The translations under genes and the position numbers were made by a program. Positions 53,776 through 62,531 of a stretch of 64,000 bases of DNA are shown here, piece after piece; the first letter of the stretch is position 1, and each line of letters opens with the position of its first letter. The stretch is from Streptomyces sp. CoH27. Lineage in GTDB: Bacteria; Actinomycetota; Actinomycetes; Streptomycetales; Streptomycetaceae. The stretch is from assembly GCF_020181035.1 (NCBI RefSeq), contig NZ_JAIQYY010000004.1, forward strand, positions 184,215 through 248,214, given 5' to 3'. The notes beneath the pieces were generated by a model. The model had not been told where the DNA came from. It saw nothing but the letters and a program-made list of their open reading frames with translations, and ran no database searches.

Positions 53776-54341
53776 TCATCCCCGGGTTCTGCCGGGCGAG
53801 CGCGGGCAGCAGGACACGTCGGGGTGTAAGGCCGGGAATTCGTCGCTGTCCAGACCGGCGGAGTGGACGAACTCGGTGCGCACGGGCCCGGGACACAGCA
53901 CGGCGACCGTGACACCCGTACCGGCGAGCTCCGCGCGCAGGCCCTCACTGCAGATCTGGACGAACGCCTTCGTCCCGGCGTATCCGGCCTGGCCCGGAGT
54001 CGGACAGAAGCCGCTGACGGAGCCCACGTCGAGGATCGCGCCGCGTCCGCGCGGCACCATCTGCTGCACCGCCCAGGTGGTCAGATCGACGACCGCCCGG
54101 GCGTTCACCCGCAGCTGCGCGACCTCGGCCTCGACCGGCGAATGGGCCACCGTGTAGACGGTGCCGATGCCGGCGTTGTCGACCAGGACGTCCACCGTCA
54201 GCCCGCGCTCGGCGACGGTGTCGAACAGTCCCGCCCGCTGCCCGGCTCGCGCGTGGTGTCGGCGCCGATGCCCGGGGAGGCGCCGGTGACGACAGCGGTG
54301 GTGGGGGTCGGCTTCGGCAGAGCCGTGCGTCCGCCCTTCAC
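53776..54341 (-). pseudogene. Broken short-chain dehydrogenase gene
   Basis: From GTG 54341 the frame gives TTAVVTGASPGIGADTTRE, the TGxxxGIG nucleotide site of an SDR. The match then changes frame and jumps to LFDTVAERGLTVDVLVDNAGIGTVY, losing some 50 residues normally between these motifs. The rest (VDLTTWAVQQMVPRGRGAILDVGSVSG, catalytic Y/K in PGQAGYAGTKAF) is intact, but the protein stops soon after SAGLDSDEFPAL. So it has an internal deletion with frameshift and a truncated tail, and cannot be active. Confidence 0.75.
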
Positions 54342-54374
54342 GGTCGACCTTGCCGGGCAAGGTGTGGACGGTGG

Positions 54375-54941
54375 CTATGCGGTGTCGAGGGTGCCGACAC
54401 CGGCGCGCAGAAAGGCCATCGCCATGCCGATGTCGGCTTCCTGTGTGCGATGGCAGACCTCGCCGATGACCGCTGCGGCTGCCGCTGCCGCCATGCGGGG
54501 ACCGAAGTCGTCCGGCGCGGCCCCTCGTTCCTCGGCGAAGATGCGGGCGCCCTCCTGGATGACCTCTGTGAGGCGGGCGTTGGCGATGGCCCTGAGCTGC
54601 GGGTTGAGGTCGAGCATGCGGTCGTGGAGATCGTCCAGGTCGCTGCGCTGGGCCCCCTCGCCGCGTAGCCAGTGCTCCAGTGCGTCCAAGGTTGTCTGCC
54701 CGTCCGGCCGTTCGCGCAGCGCGGTGCCCAGCCGGTCGGCGAACGCGTCGAAGTGGGAGGTCGCCAGTTCCAGCTTCGAGGGGAAGTACAGCGTGACGGT
54801 ACGCGGCGACACCTCGGCGGACGCCGCGATGTCGGCGATCGTCGTCGCCTCGAAGCCGTGATCGGCGAACAGCTCGTACGCAGCCCGGAGGATCGCCTCC
54901 CTGCGGCGCGCCTTGGACCGTTCCCGTAGACCCTCGCTCAT
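54375..54941 (-). CDS. TetR-family regulator of the MMPL exporter
   Basis: A 188-residue TetR regulator. The HTH is RREAILRAAYELFADHGFEATTIADIAASAEVSPRTVTLYFPSKLEL, followed by a helical ligand domain. ATG 54941 is chosen because the family N-terminus starts there; longer frames run into the promoter region. It is divergent from the MMPL gene 104 bp away and most likely represses it. Confidence 0.9.
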   Translation of the reverse strand: MSEGLRERSKARRREAILRAAYELFADHGFEATTIADIAASAEVSPRTVTLYFPSKLELATSHFDAFADRLGTALRERPDGQTTLDALEHWLRGEGAQRSDLDDLHDRMLDLNPQLRAIANARLTEVIQEGARIFAEERGAAPDDFGPRMAAAAAAAVIGEVCHRTQEADIGMAMAFLRAGVGTLDTA

Positions 54942-54955
54942 GACAGCAACGTTAC

Positions 54956-54966
54956 CACTCGTAGTG
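54956..54966. promoter_or_regulatory. Candidate TetR operator upstream of MMPL gene
   Basis: CACT-cgt-AGTG is a perfect short inverted repeat 15 bp from the tetR start. A related ACAGTGG follows at 54972. Position fits a TetR operator, but the arms are short. Confidence 0.4.
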
Positions 54967-55045
54967 AATTTACAGTGGACTGCAAAAATGCCGTACGGTG
55001 TAGCGAGTCCGGATCGGACCACCGTGGAAGAGAGGAAACACGGGC

Positions 55046-57235
55046 ATGGCCTCACGCCTGTACACATGGGCGCGCTGGGTGGTACGCCGTCGCGGCCGGG
55101 TCATCGCGGTCTGGCTGCTGCTGCTCGCTGTCGTCGGCGGCCTCGGGATCACCCTGCACGGCAAGGTGACCACCGAGTTCTCGGTGCCTGGGATCGAGTC
55201 ACAGAAGGCGCAGGACCTGCTGAAGGAGAAGTTCCCCGAGGCCGCCGGCGGCGTGGCCCGGGTGGTCTTCGCGGCGCCCGAGGGGCAGAAGCTGACCGAG
55301 CCGAAGACGGCGGCGGCCGTTGAGGCGAGCCTGAGGAAGGCCGCCGGGGTCTCCGGCGTCGTGAACGTCTCCGATCCGCTCAAGACCAAGACGGTCTCGC
55401 CCGACCTGCGCATCGGCTATGCGGACGTACGCTTCCGCCGGCAGGCCAGTGATGTGCCGCAGTCGGCCAAGGACGCCCTGTCCCGCGCGATGGCCCAGGC
55501 CCGCGACGCTGGACTGCGGATCGAGTTCGGCGGTTCGGCGATGGATGCCAAGACGGAGGTCGGCGGCCCGGCCGAGGTGGTCGGCGTCGTGATCGCCTTC
55601 GCCGTCCTGGCCCTGGCCCTCGGCTCCCTCATAGCCGCCGGGCTGCCGCTGCTGACCGCCCTCGTGGGCGTGGCGATCGGTGTCCTGGGCGTTGAGTTCA
55701 TGACCCGATACGTCGAGATGACCAGCACCGCCACCGTGCTCGCCCTGATGATCGGGCTGGCCGTGGGCATCGACTACGCGCTGTTCATCATCTCCCGCCA
55801 CCGCGAGCAGCTTGCCGACCCCGAACAGGACACGGAGGACTCGATCGCGCGTGCCGTGGCCACGGCCGGCGGCGCGGTCGTCTTCGCCGGTGCGACGGTG
55901 ATCATCGCGCTGGCGGCGCTCGCGGTCACCGGCATCCCGTTCCTGACGGTGATGGGCCTGGCCGCGGCGGTCACCGTACTGCTGGCGGTCCTGGTCGCCG
56001 TCAGCCTCGTACCCGCCGTCCTCGCCCTGTTCGGCGACCGGCTACGACCGCGCAGTCGCGCTACAGCCGAACGCGCCCCCGGCGCCTGGGGCCTGACCTG
56101 GGCCCGCGTGGTCACTCGCAAGCCGCTGCTCGTCCTGCTGGCGGGAGTGATCGGTCTGCTCGCGCTCGCCGTACCCGCTCGCGAGTTGCGCCTCGGCCTG
56201 CCCAGCAACGCTTCGCAGCCTGTCGACAGCACCCAGCACAAGAGCTACGACCTGCTGACAAAGGGATTCGGGGCCGGCTTCAACGCCACCCTGACGGCCG
56301 TGGTCGACCTGCGTGACATGCCGGCGGCCGATCGCGGCTCGGCAGTGACGCATCTGCGGGCGAACCTGGCCGGTGACCGCGGCGTGGCCGTCGTCACCCA
56401 GCCGGTCGCCAACGCCGACTCGACCCTCGCCGTCATCGCCGTCGTCCCGAAGACCGGGCCGGACGCCCGGGCCACCACCGACCTCGTGCACCGGCTGCGG
56501 GAGAACGCCCCCGCCGTCGACAAGGCGGGCGGCACCCTCTACATCGCGGGTACGACCGCGGCCGCGATCGACGTGGCGGGCAAACTCGCCGACGCACTAC
56601 CGCTGTTCATCGCCATCATCGTGATCCTGGCCCTGATTCTGCTGACCATCGCCTTCCGGTCCCTGCTGGTCCCGGTCAAGGCCGCGCTCGGCTTCCTGCT
56701 GTCCGTCGCCGCGTCCCTGGGAGCCACGGTCTGGGTCTTCCAGGACGGACATCTCAACGGTGTCCTCGACATCCCGTCGGCGGGCCCGGTCACCAGCTTC
56801 CTGCCGGTCCTCCTCATCGGCGTCCTCTTCGGACTCGCCATGGACTACGAGGTCTTCCTCGTCAGTCGCATGCGCGAGCACTACGAGCACACCGACGACG
56901 CCACCGAGGCCATCACCCACGGTGTCGCCCGCAGCGGCCGGGTCGTCAGCGCCGCGGCGCTGATCATGGCGGCGGTCTTCGGCGGCTTCGTCTTCAACCA
57001 TGACCCGATCATCAAGTCCATCGGTTTCGCCCTGGCGTTCGGTGTCCTCGTCGATGCCTTCGTGGTCCGCATGACCCTCGTCCCGGCGGCCATGGCCCTG
57101 CTCGGCCGCCGCGCCTGGGGTCTGCCCCGTTGGCTCGACCGGATCACGCCGGATGTCGACATCGAGGGTGCGCGGCTTCCCGTGCGCGCGGAGGCCGAGG
57201 CGGACCGGAAGCCGGACGAGGTCGCCGTGCGCTGA
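55046..57235 (+). CDS. MMPL-family RND exporter
   Basis: A 729-residue membrane protein of the MMPL subfamily. It has twelve predicted helices in two halves, each with one helix, an outside loop and five helices. Signature segments are VVGVVIAFAVLALALGSLIAAGLPLLTALVGVAIGV in the first half and PVLLIGVLFGLAMDYEVFLVSRMREHY in the second, with the helix-4 GxxxDY proton-relay motif in both (LAVGIDYALFIISRHR). ATG at 55046 follows GAGAGGAA. The divergent TetR suggests inducible export of a lipid or toxic compound. Confidence 0.94.
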   Translation: MASRLYTWARWVVRRRGRVIAVWLLLLAVVGGLGITLHGKVTTEFSVPGIESQKAQDLLKEKFPEAAGGVARVVFAAPEGQKLTEPKTAAAVEASLRKAAGVSGVVNVSDPLKTKTVSPDLRIGYADVRFRRQASDVPQSAKDALSRAMAQARDAGLRIEFGGSAMDAKTEVGGPAEVVGVVIAFAVLALALGSLIAAGLPLLTALVGVAIGVLGVEFMTRYVEMTSTATVLALMIGLAVGIDYALFIISRHREQLADPEQDTEDSIARAVATAGGAVVFAGATVIIALAALAVTGIPFLTVMGLAAAVTVLLAVLVAVSLVPAVLALFGDRLRPRSRATAERAPGAWGLTWARVVTRKPLLVLLAGVIGLLALAVPARELRLGLPSNASQPVDSTQHKSYDLLTKGFGAGFNATLTAVVDLRDMPAADRGSAVTHLRANLAGDRGVAVVTQPVANADSTLAVIAVVPKTGPDARATTDLVHRLRENAPAVDKAGGTLYIAGTTAAAIDVAGKLADALPLFIAIIVILALILLTIAFRSLLVPVKAALGFLLSVAASLGATVWVFQDGHLNGVLDIPSAGPVTSFLPVLLIGVLFGLAMDYEVFLVSRMREHYEHTDDATEAITHGVARSGRVVSAAALIMAAVFGGFVFNHDPIIKSIGFALAFGVLVDAFVVRMTLVPAAMALLGRRAWGLPRWLDRITPDVDIEGARLPVRAEAEADRKPDEVAVR

Positions 57236-57427
57236 ACCTTCGGCAGCTCGTCCATGGTCTGTCGGTCCGGTGGCCGAAGCGGGGTGTCGTGGGGTCTGTC
57301 CCCACTGCGCTGCTCCGGCCACCCCCTGTTCGGCACCCTTGCAGAAGGAGGGCACTGGTTCCCGAACCGGAATGTGCTTCCGCCTTCGAGGAGCCCGTTC
57401 TGACCCTTGTGAGTCGGTGTCCGACCG

Positions 57428-58021
57428 CTACGGCGCCCACGCCCGCAGCGCCGCGTCCACCACACTGTCGACCGTGTCCGGGCCGAGCGGGGAGCCCACG
57501 AGGAAGCGCTGGTAGACCAGGGGGCCGACGGTGGTCATGGCGAATGTCTCGGCGGTGACGTCGACGCGGAGCCGGCCACGCTCGGCGGCGGCGGCGACGG
57601 CGGGGCGCAGGGCGTCGACGATCTGGGTCAGTAGTGTCTGCCGCAGGTGTTGCATCCTGCCGTCGTGCTGGGCCCCGCCCAGGACCGCGGCGAGGACTGC
57701 TCCGGCCTGGGCGTCGTCGAGCCGCTCGCCGAGCTGGCGCAGATAGTGGACCAGCTCGGCGCGCGGTTCGGCACCGGACGCGGCCCGCACGTCCTCGGGG
57801 GCCGGCGACAGGGGTGGCATCCCGGCCTGCAGCGCGGCCAGGCGGAGGCCGAGCAGGTCGGGCCAGTGGCGGTAGACCGTGGCCCGACCGACCCCGGCAC
57901 GGGCGGCCACTGCCTGATGACTCACGGCCTCCAGCCCCCCCTGCGTGAGCAGCTCGGTGGCCGCGGCCACCATGGCCTCACGGCTGCGCACCTGGCGCGG
58001 GTCGGCTCGCTCCTCCGGCAT
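57428..58021 (-). CDS. TetR-family regulator of the DUF4331 operon
   Basis: A 197-residue TetR regulator. HTH: REAMVAAATELLTQGGLEAVSHQAVAARAGVGRATVYRHWPDLLGLRLAAL; the rest is a helical dimer/ligand domain (TetR_C_11-like). ATG 58021 follows AGGAAGG. A 21-bp palindrome ends 13 bp upstream of the start, and the same site occurs twice before the DUF4331 gene, so it very likely represses itself and that operon. Confidence 0.92.
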   Translation of the reverse strand: MPEERADPRQVRSREAMVAAATELLTQGGLEAVSHQAVAARAGVGRATVYRHWPDLLGLRLAALQAGMPPLSPAPEDVRAASGAEPRAELVHYLRQLGERLDDAQAGAVLAAVLGGAQHDGRMQHLRQTLLTQIVDALRPAVAAAAERGRLRVDVTAETFAMTTVGPLVYQRFLVGSPLGPDTVDSVVDAALRAWAP

Positions 58022-58033
58022 GCTGCACCTTCC

Positions 58034-58054
58034 TGTGAGACAACTTGACTCACA
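58034..58054. promoter_or_regulatory. TetR operator copy 1
   Basis: TGTGAG-N9-CTCACA with an inner CAA/TTG pair. It covers the stop codon of the TPR gene and lies just before tetR. It matches copies 2 and 3 near 60.36-60.41 kb. Confidence 0.8.
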
Positions 58055-59141
58055 TGTTAACCGCAAGGTGCCGTGGCAGGGCCGTGCCGGGCGTCTCCTG
58101 ACCGTCGGCCGCACGGGCCCGCCCGACCAGGGCGTACGACCTGGTCGTCTGACGCATGACGAGGGTGCGCAGCGCCAGCTGGAGTCCGCGGTCGACGTCG
58201 CCTCCCACTGTCAGCCAGAAGTCGGCGGCGTGATCGGCGTACGCCTCCGGGTGCCGCAGTACCAGATCCTCATACTGTTCGGCCGCCCGGTCCCGCCATG
58301 CCTGCGCTTCCCGGTGCCGGTCGGCGGCCCGCAGGGCGCGCGCGAGATGGGCGGCGTACTCGGGGTCGTCGCTCGTTTCCGCCAGGGAGCGCAGCCGGAC
58401 CACGGCGGCCCGGGGATCTCCGAGGAGGAGTTCGACTTCCGCGAGGTGGCCGGTTGCCGGCGCGTAGCCCGGCACCCGGCGACATGCTGCCTCGAACCAC
58501 CGCCGGGCCCTGGGCAGATCGCCCTCCTGCATCCACATCACACCCCGCCGGAAGTCCAGTTGGGCGAGCGGGAAAGGAGAGACGCCGTGACAGCGCCGTC
58601 GCGCCTCCTCGAAGACGTGCTCCGCCTCTGCGGTCTCACCGCGTTCTGCCCGGAACACCGCAAGGGCCCCCAGCATCGCGAAGCCGGGCTGGTGCAGGGC
58701 GGCCTTTCTCAGCAGGGAACGGGCTTCGGCGTGACAGCCGACCGCCTGCAGAATCGCCGCCCGTTCCGCGTCCGGAGTGGCCGGTGCGGCGCCGAGCCGG
58801 TCCGCCGCGTCGAGGTCCGCCATGGCTTCGGCGAAACGGTGCAAGGTTGCCCGCGCCCGGGCGCGGGCCAGCAGGGCGGCGGTGCGCTCGGGAGCGCGGC
58901 GTACCAATCCGTCGGCGAGCCGGGCCGCCTGCTCGTAGTCGGCGATGCGACCGAGGAAGTGCCCGCGCAGCGTGAGCAGGTCGACCAGGCCCGCCTGTGG
59001 TGCGACGGTGAACGGTCCGGCGTGGTCCGCCTGCCCTGCTTGTGCCGTCAGGCCGTCGATCCGGGCCGACAGGTTCACCAGGGCGATGGTGCCGTTCGTC
59101 GTGATCGGCTCGTGGTCGCCTCGGACGGGTGCGGGTGTCAT
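58050..59141 (-). CDS. TPR-repeat protein, function unknown
   Basis: A 363-residue protein built of tetratricopeptide-like helical pairs, for example ADYEQAARLADGLVRRAPERTAALLARARARATLHRFAEAMADLDAADRLG and EGDLPRARRWFEAACRRVPGYAPATGHLAEVELLLGDPRAAVVRLRSL. It has no signal peptide and no catalytic motif. ATG 59141 overlaps the DUF4331 stop. TPRs bind other proteins, so it probably chaperones or scaffolds its neighbour; that is inference. Confidence 0.85.
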   Translation of the reverse strand: MTPAPVRGDHEPITTNGTIALVNLSARIDGLTAQAGQADHAGPFTVAPQAGLVDLLTLRGHFLGRIADYEQAARLADGLVRRAPERTAALLARARARATLHRFAEAMADLDAADRLGAAPATPDAERAAILQAVGCHAEARSLLRKAALHQPGFAMLGALAVFRAERGETAEAEHVFEEARRRCHGVSPFPLAQLDFRRGVMWMQEGDLPRARRWFEAACRRVPGYAPATGHLAEVELLLGDPRAAVVRLRSLAETSDDPEYAAHLARALRAADRHREAQAWRDRAAEQYEDLVLRHPEAYADHAADFWLTVGGDVDRGLQLALRTLVMRQTTRSYALVGRARAADGQETPGTALPRHLAVNM

Positions 59142-60313
59142 GCCGCTTCCCCCTCCGGCTCGGGCGCCGCCGGCAGCGCGGTCATCACGGTCATGAGGTC
59201 CGGCGGGTTCGGGTTGGGGGCCACCAGGTAGGGGAAGCGGTGGGTGGCCGGCCGGGTCCCGTGATCGACGCCGTCGCTGATGCGGGCTCCGTCGACACCG
59301 TGCACCAGCAGCGTGTACAGGGTGTCCACGATGTCGTCGTTGGGAGCCCTGCCGCCACAGGTCGTGTGTTCGCGGCCGGCGAGGAGAGCGGTCTCGATCT
59401 CGAAGCAGCTGCTCTCCGAGAACTGCTTGGAGACATCCACGACGAGGAAGTCCGCGAGAAGCAGCCCGGTCAGCGGGTGACCGCCCTGTCCGTCCAGCGG
59501 CCAGACGGTCTCGCCGTCGAGGCGGTCGAAGAAGGCCAGGTTCGCGTCGAACCGTGCCCGGTAGGCGCCGGCGTAGTCCGGTCGTACGGCGAAGGCGTCC
59601 TCCTCGTTGTACAGGTCCCGGATTTCGAGGTTGCTGTTGACGGGGTCGAACTTCCTGCTCGCCAGGACGACGTTCTTGATCTCGGGCTGGCCCATGCGCT
59701 CCAGCCGGACAGGACGTCCGCCCGAGGTCACGGTCTCGCCGACGACGGCGAGCAGCGGGCCGCTGTCCGGGCCGAACACCGTCTCGGGGTCGACCTCGAC
59801 GACGATGCTCAGGACGTTCATGCCTTCGAGGGTGTTGGCCGCGCCGGGCCGGAAGGCCAGCTTCTGTGTGGCGTCGGCGGCCAGTACGCCCGCGAGGTCG
59901 ATGAAGAACGGGTCGAGCCGCGGCCCGGCGAAAATCCGCAGGCCATCGGTGTCGACGGGCGTCTCGTCGCCGACCTGGAAGACGACCTGTCCACCGTCCG
60001 GCGTCGTGCAGAGGCCTGTCTGCACCGACCCGTCGACGCCGAGGACCCGGTCGGGCGCGGCGAAGGTGAAGTCGAGGGCGTACTCGGCATCGCCGACGAC
60101 GAACGCGGCCCCCTCGGACGCCGGCGAGACCGGGCGGACCCGGAAGCGGTAGGTGAGGGCGTCGGAGAACAGCGCCGTGGGTGTGGCGGCCGGGAAGACG
60201 TCGAGGACGAGGACCAGACGGCCGGGCCGGTCCGGGCTCGGGAAGACGAAGACGTCGGCGACGTCGGACGCGGGATCGAAGAGGATGCGCGGTCCGGAGA
60301 AGTGATCCGCCAT
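59138..60313 (-). CDS. DUF4331 family protein
   Basis: A 391-residue protein of the DUF4331 family. It begins MADHFSGPRILFDPASDVADVFVFPSPDRPGRLVLVLDVFPAA, a family hallmark, and includes LTYRFRVRPV, EIKNVVLASRKFDPVNSNLEIRDLYN and ADFLVVDVSKQFSESSCFEIE. No signal peptide or membrane helix is present. Family function is unknown. ATG 60313 follows AAAGGAG. First gene of a three-gene leftward unit, with two TetR operators in its promoter, so it is strongly induced under some condition. Confidence 0.9.
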   Translation of the reverse strand: MADHFSGPRILFDPASDVADVFVFPSPDRPGRLVLVLDVFPAATPTALFSDALTYRFRVRPVSPASEGAAFVVGDAEYALDFTFAAPDRVLGVDGSVQTGLCTTPDGGQVVFQVGDETPVDTDGLRIFAGPRLDPFFIDLAGVLAADATQKLAFRPGAANTLEGMNVLSIVVEVDPETVFGPDSGPLLAVVGETVTSGGRPVRLERMGQPEIKNVVLASRKFDPVNSNLEIRDLYNEEDAFAVRPDYAGAYRARFDANLAFFDRLDGETVWPLDGQGGHPLTGLLLADFLVVDVSKQFSESSCFEIETALLAGREHTTCGGRAPNDDIVDTLYTLLVHGVDGARISDGVDHGTRPATHRFPYLVAPNPNPPDLMTVMTALPAAPEPEGEAA

Positions 60314-60358
60314 CGGGAACTCCTTTGGGAGGGATGGATGTGCCGGAGATCCTTCAAC

Positions 60359-60379
60359 TGTGAGACAGGCTGACTCACA
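60359..60379. promoter_or_regulatory. TetR operator copy 2
   Basis: TGTGAG-N9-CTCACA, 46 bp upstream of the DUF4331 start, matching the copy at 58034. Copy 3 is centred 28 bp further upstream, almost three helical turns. Confidence 0.8.
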
Positions 60380-60386
60380 GAAGTGT

Positions 60387-60407
60387 TGTGAGTCAACTTG
60401 TCTCATA
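60387..60407. promoter_or_regulatory. TetR operator copy 3
   Basis: TGTGAG-N9-CTCATA, one base off the other two copies, with inner TCAACTTGT that is the reverse complement of the core in copy 1. It contains a TTGACT on the minus strand that could be the -35 of the DUF4331 promoter. Confidence 0.75.
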
Positions 60408-60443
60408 GTGGTGTGCGTCATGCCGCTGATTGCGAGCGGCGCG

Positions 60444-60472
60444 TTGACAGGTCGGACGGGTGAACTGATGAT
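60444..60472 (+). promoter_or_regulatory. Predicted promoter of the peroxidase operon
   Basis: A consensus TTGACA (60444-60449) and GATGAT (60467-60472) are 17 bp apart. The -10 lies within a 20-bp perfect palindrome. The start site would be near 60480 and the leader about 65 bases. Confidence 0.55.
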
Positions 60473-60482
60473 GTAATCAGTT
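60463..60482. promoter_or_regulatory. Perfect palindrome over the peroxidase-operon -10 region
   Basis: AACTGAT-gatgta-ATCAGTT has perfect 7-bp arms and overlaps the predicted -10. It differs from the other TetR sites, so it probably binds the second TetR encoded at 63735 at the end of this unit. Confidence 0.6.
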
Positions 60483-60544
60483 ATGTGGACTTAGTCAGAG
60501 GTGTCGACCGGCAGGTGGGCGCCCCGAACCCGAGGAGAAGTGCC

Positions 60545-61153
60545 ATGAGCGAGAAGGACCTGCACGCGAAGTTCCAGACGCTGCCCGAGGCCGTCCGTGA
60601 GAAGGCCGACTCGGCACTGGCGGACGCCAAGATCGCACTCAAGCTGAAGGTCGCCGAGATCCTGGCCGACAAGGAGGAGGTGGCCGAGCACGCCGTCACG
60701 ACAGCCGGCCGGATCGGCGCCAAGAGCGGCGAGGTCTCCGAGCTGACGACGATCCTGCCGCTGAAGCCGGGCGGTGCCGAACGGCTGCGGAAGTTCTTCA
60801 AGCTGGTCGGCGGGAACCTGGCCGGCGCCGGTCAGGTCGGAACGCTGCACAACATGCGGTTCGTGTTCCTGGACAACGACACCAAGCTGCTGTTCGCGAC
60901 CGCCTTCGACGGCGAGTGGGACCCCTACATCGACGACTTCGCCACCAAGATCCCCGACTTCATGGACTACCTGTTCAGCAACGTCGAGGGCTGGCCCGGC
61001 ATCACCTCGCCGGACGTGAAGGACTTCATCGTGAAGTACCAGATCCCGGCGGAGGCGTGGTTCGTCGCCCACCCCAACCTCACCGTCGCTGAAGGCCACC
61101 GGCTCAAGCGGCAGGAGGCCGCCGTGCAGCGTTTCCTGTCGGACCTCAACTGA
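60545..61153 (+). CDS. Conserved protein in peroxidase operon, function unknown
   Basis: A 202-residue soluble protein. It has a charged helical start (EKADSALADAKIALKLKVAEILADKEEV) and then an alpha/beta region, TTILPLKPGGAERLRKFFKLVG ... VGTLHNMRFVFLDNDTKLLFATAFDGEWDPYIDDFATKIPDFMDYLF. That last block recalls dimeric alpha/beta-barrel folds seen beside or fused to heme peroxidases and catalase-like proteins. ATG 60545 follows GAGGAGAAG. It is 13 bp from the DyP gene, so it probably assists or regulates that enzyme. Confidence 0.8.
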   Translation: MSEKDLHAKFQTLPEAVREKADSALADAKIALKLKVAEILADKEEVAEHAVTTAGRIGAKSGEVSELTTILPLKPGGAERLRKFFKLVGGNLAGAGQVGTLHNMRFVFLDNDTKLLFATAFDGEWDPYIDDFATKIPDFMDYLFSNVEGWPGITSPDVKDFIVKYQIPAEAWFVAHPNLTVAEGHRLKRQEAAVQRFLSDLN

Positions 61154-61166
61154 AGGCAGGCGCGCC

Positions 61167-62507
61167 ATGCCTTCTCCGCTGTTCCGACGCCTGCGCCGCC
61201 CGCCCACCCTGGACCTCGACGACATCCAGGCGACCCTGCTGCGAGCCCGGCCGGAGCCCTACTTCGGCACCCACGCCATCCTGGAGATCACCGAGCCCGC
61301 CGCGGGCAGAGAGCTGCTGCGGCGGCTGGCGCCCCGGGTGACCTCGGCTGCCCGATGGGACGAACCGCGGCCGTCCTGGCTGGCTCTCGCCCTCAGCTAT
61401 CAGGGACTCGTAGCCCTTGGTGTGCCGCACGAGTCGCTGGCCTCCTTCCCGGCCAACTTCCGTGCCGGGATGGCCGCCCGCGCCGAGCGGCTCCGTGACA
61501 CCGGCCCGAACGCGCCGGAGCGCTGGGAGTTCCCGTTCGGCACGCCGCGCGTGCACGTCGCCGTCACGGTCTACGCCGCGAGCGAGCACGACTGGCGTGC
61601 CGAAGTCGCCGCCTACGAGACCGAGTTGCGCGAGGTGCCGGGGGTGCGGCTGCTGTCGCACCAGGACTTCGCGGCCGACGGGTTCAATGTGTTCGGGTAC
61701 CGGGACGGCTTCAGCCAGCCGGTGGTCGAGGGCAGCGGCGCCGAACCCCTGCCCGGCGACGGCCGCCCGATCAAGGCCGGCGAGTTCGTGCTGGGCTACC
61801 CGAGCGAGACCGGCCATCCCCTGCCCGTACCGGCTCCGGACGTCCTCGGCCGTAACGGCACCTACGTGGTCTTCCGCAAGTACCACTCCCATGTCGCCGC
61901 CTTCAACACGTGGCTGCACGACAACGCCCGCACCGAGGCCGAACGCGAACTGCTGGCCGCCAAGCTCGTCGGCCGCTGGCGCAGCGGCGCGCCCTTGGCC
62001 CTGGCTCCGGAGCGTGACAACCCCGCGATCGGCGAGGACCCGAACCGGATCAACGACTTCGACTACGCCGCCGACCCGCGCGGCCTGCGCACGCCCCTCG
62101 GATCGCACATCCGCCGGATGAACCCCCGCGACACGAAGCTGACGGTCCTCACCGACGTCAACATCCGCCGCATCATCCGGCGCGGCACCTCCTACGGCAC
62201 CCCTCTGCCCCCGGACCGCCTCAAGGACGACGGCAAGCCGCGCGGCCTGGACTTCATCGCGCTCGGCGCGCGTGCGATCGACAACGTCGAGTTCCTGCAG
62301 AGCGAGTGGGTCGGCTCGGGCAACTTCATGGGCCTGGGCAAGGAGAAGGACCCGATGATCTCGATTCAGGACAAGGGCGCCTACTTCACCGTGCCCGGCA
62401 CCCCGCCGCGCCGGGTGCAGAACATCCAGTCCTTCAACACCCTTCTCGGCGGCGAGTACTTCTTCATGCCGAGCCTGACCGCAATCCGCTGGCTGAGCAG
62501 CATCTGA
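61167..62507 (+). CDS. DyP-type heme peroxidase family protein
   Basis: A 446-residue protein of the dye-decolorising peroxidase superfamily. The GxxDG motif is G177-Y-R-D-G181 (GYRDGFSQP) with distal Asp180. The heme-binding His is His314 in LGSHIRRMNPRD, followed by the distal Arg region NIRRIIRRGTSYG. There is no Tat signal, so it stays in the cytoplasm or a compartment. It uses peroxide to oxidise an unknown substrate. ATG at 61167 lies 13 bp after the preceding gene. Catalase-like gene follows. Confidence 0.93.
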   Translation: MPSPLFRRLRRPPTLDLDDIQATLLRARPEPYFGTHAILEITEPAAGRELLRRLAPRVTSAARWDEPRPSWLALALSYQGLVALGVPHESLASFPANFRAGMAARAERLRDTGPNAPERWEFPFGTPRVHVAVTVYAASEHDWRAEVAAYETELREVPGVRLLSHQDFAADGFNVFGYRDGFSQPVVEGSGAEPLPGDGRPIKAGEFVLGYPSETGHPLPVPAPDVLGRNGTYVVFRKYHSHVAAFNTWLHDNARTEAERELLAAKLVGRWRSGAPLALAPERDNPAIGEDPNRINDFDYAADPRGLRTPLGSHIRRMNPRDTKLTVLTDVNIRRIIRRGTSYGTPLPPDRLKDDGKPRGLDFIALGARAIDNVEFLQSEWVGSGNFMGLGKEKDPMISIQDKGAYFTVPGTPPRRVQNIQSFNTLLGGEYFFMPSLTAIRWLSSI

Positions 62508-62531
62508 CCCCACCCCGCGCGGAGGCATCCC

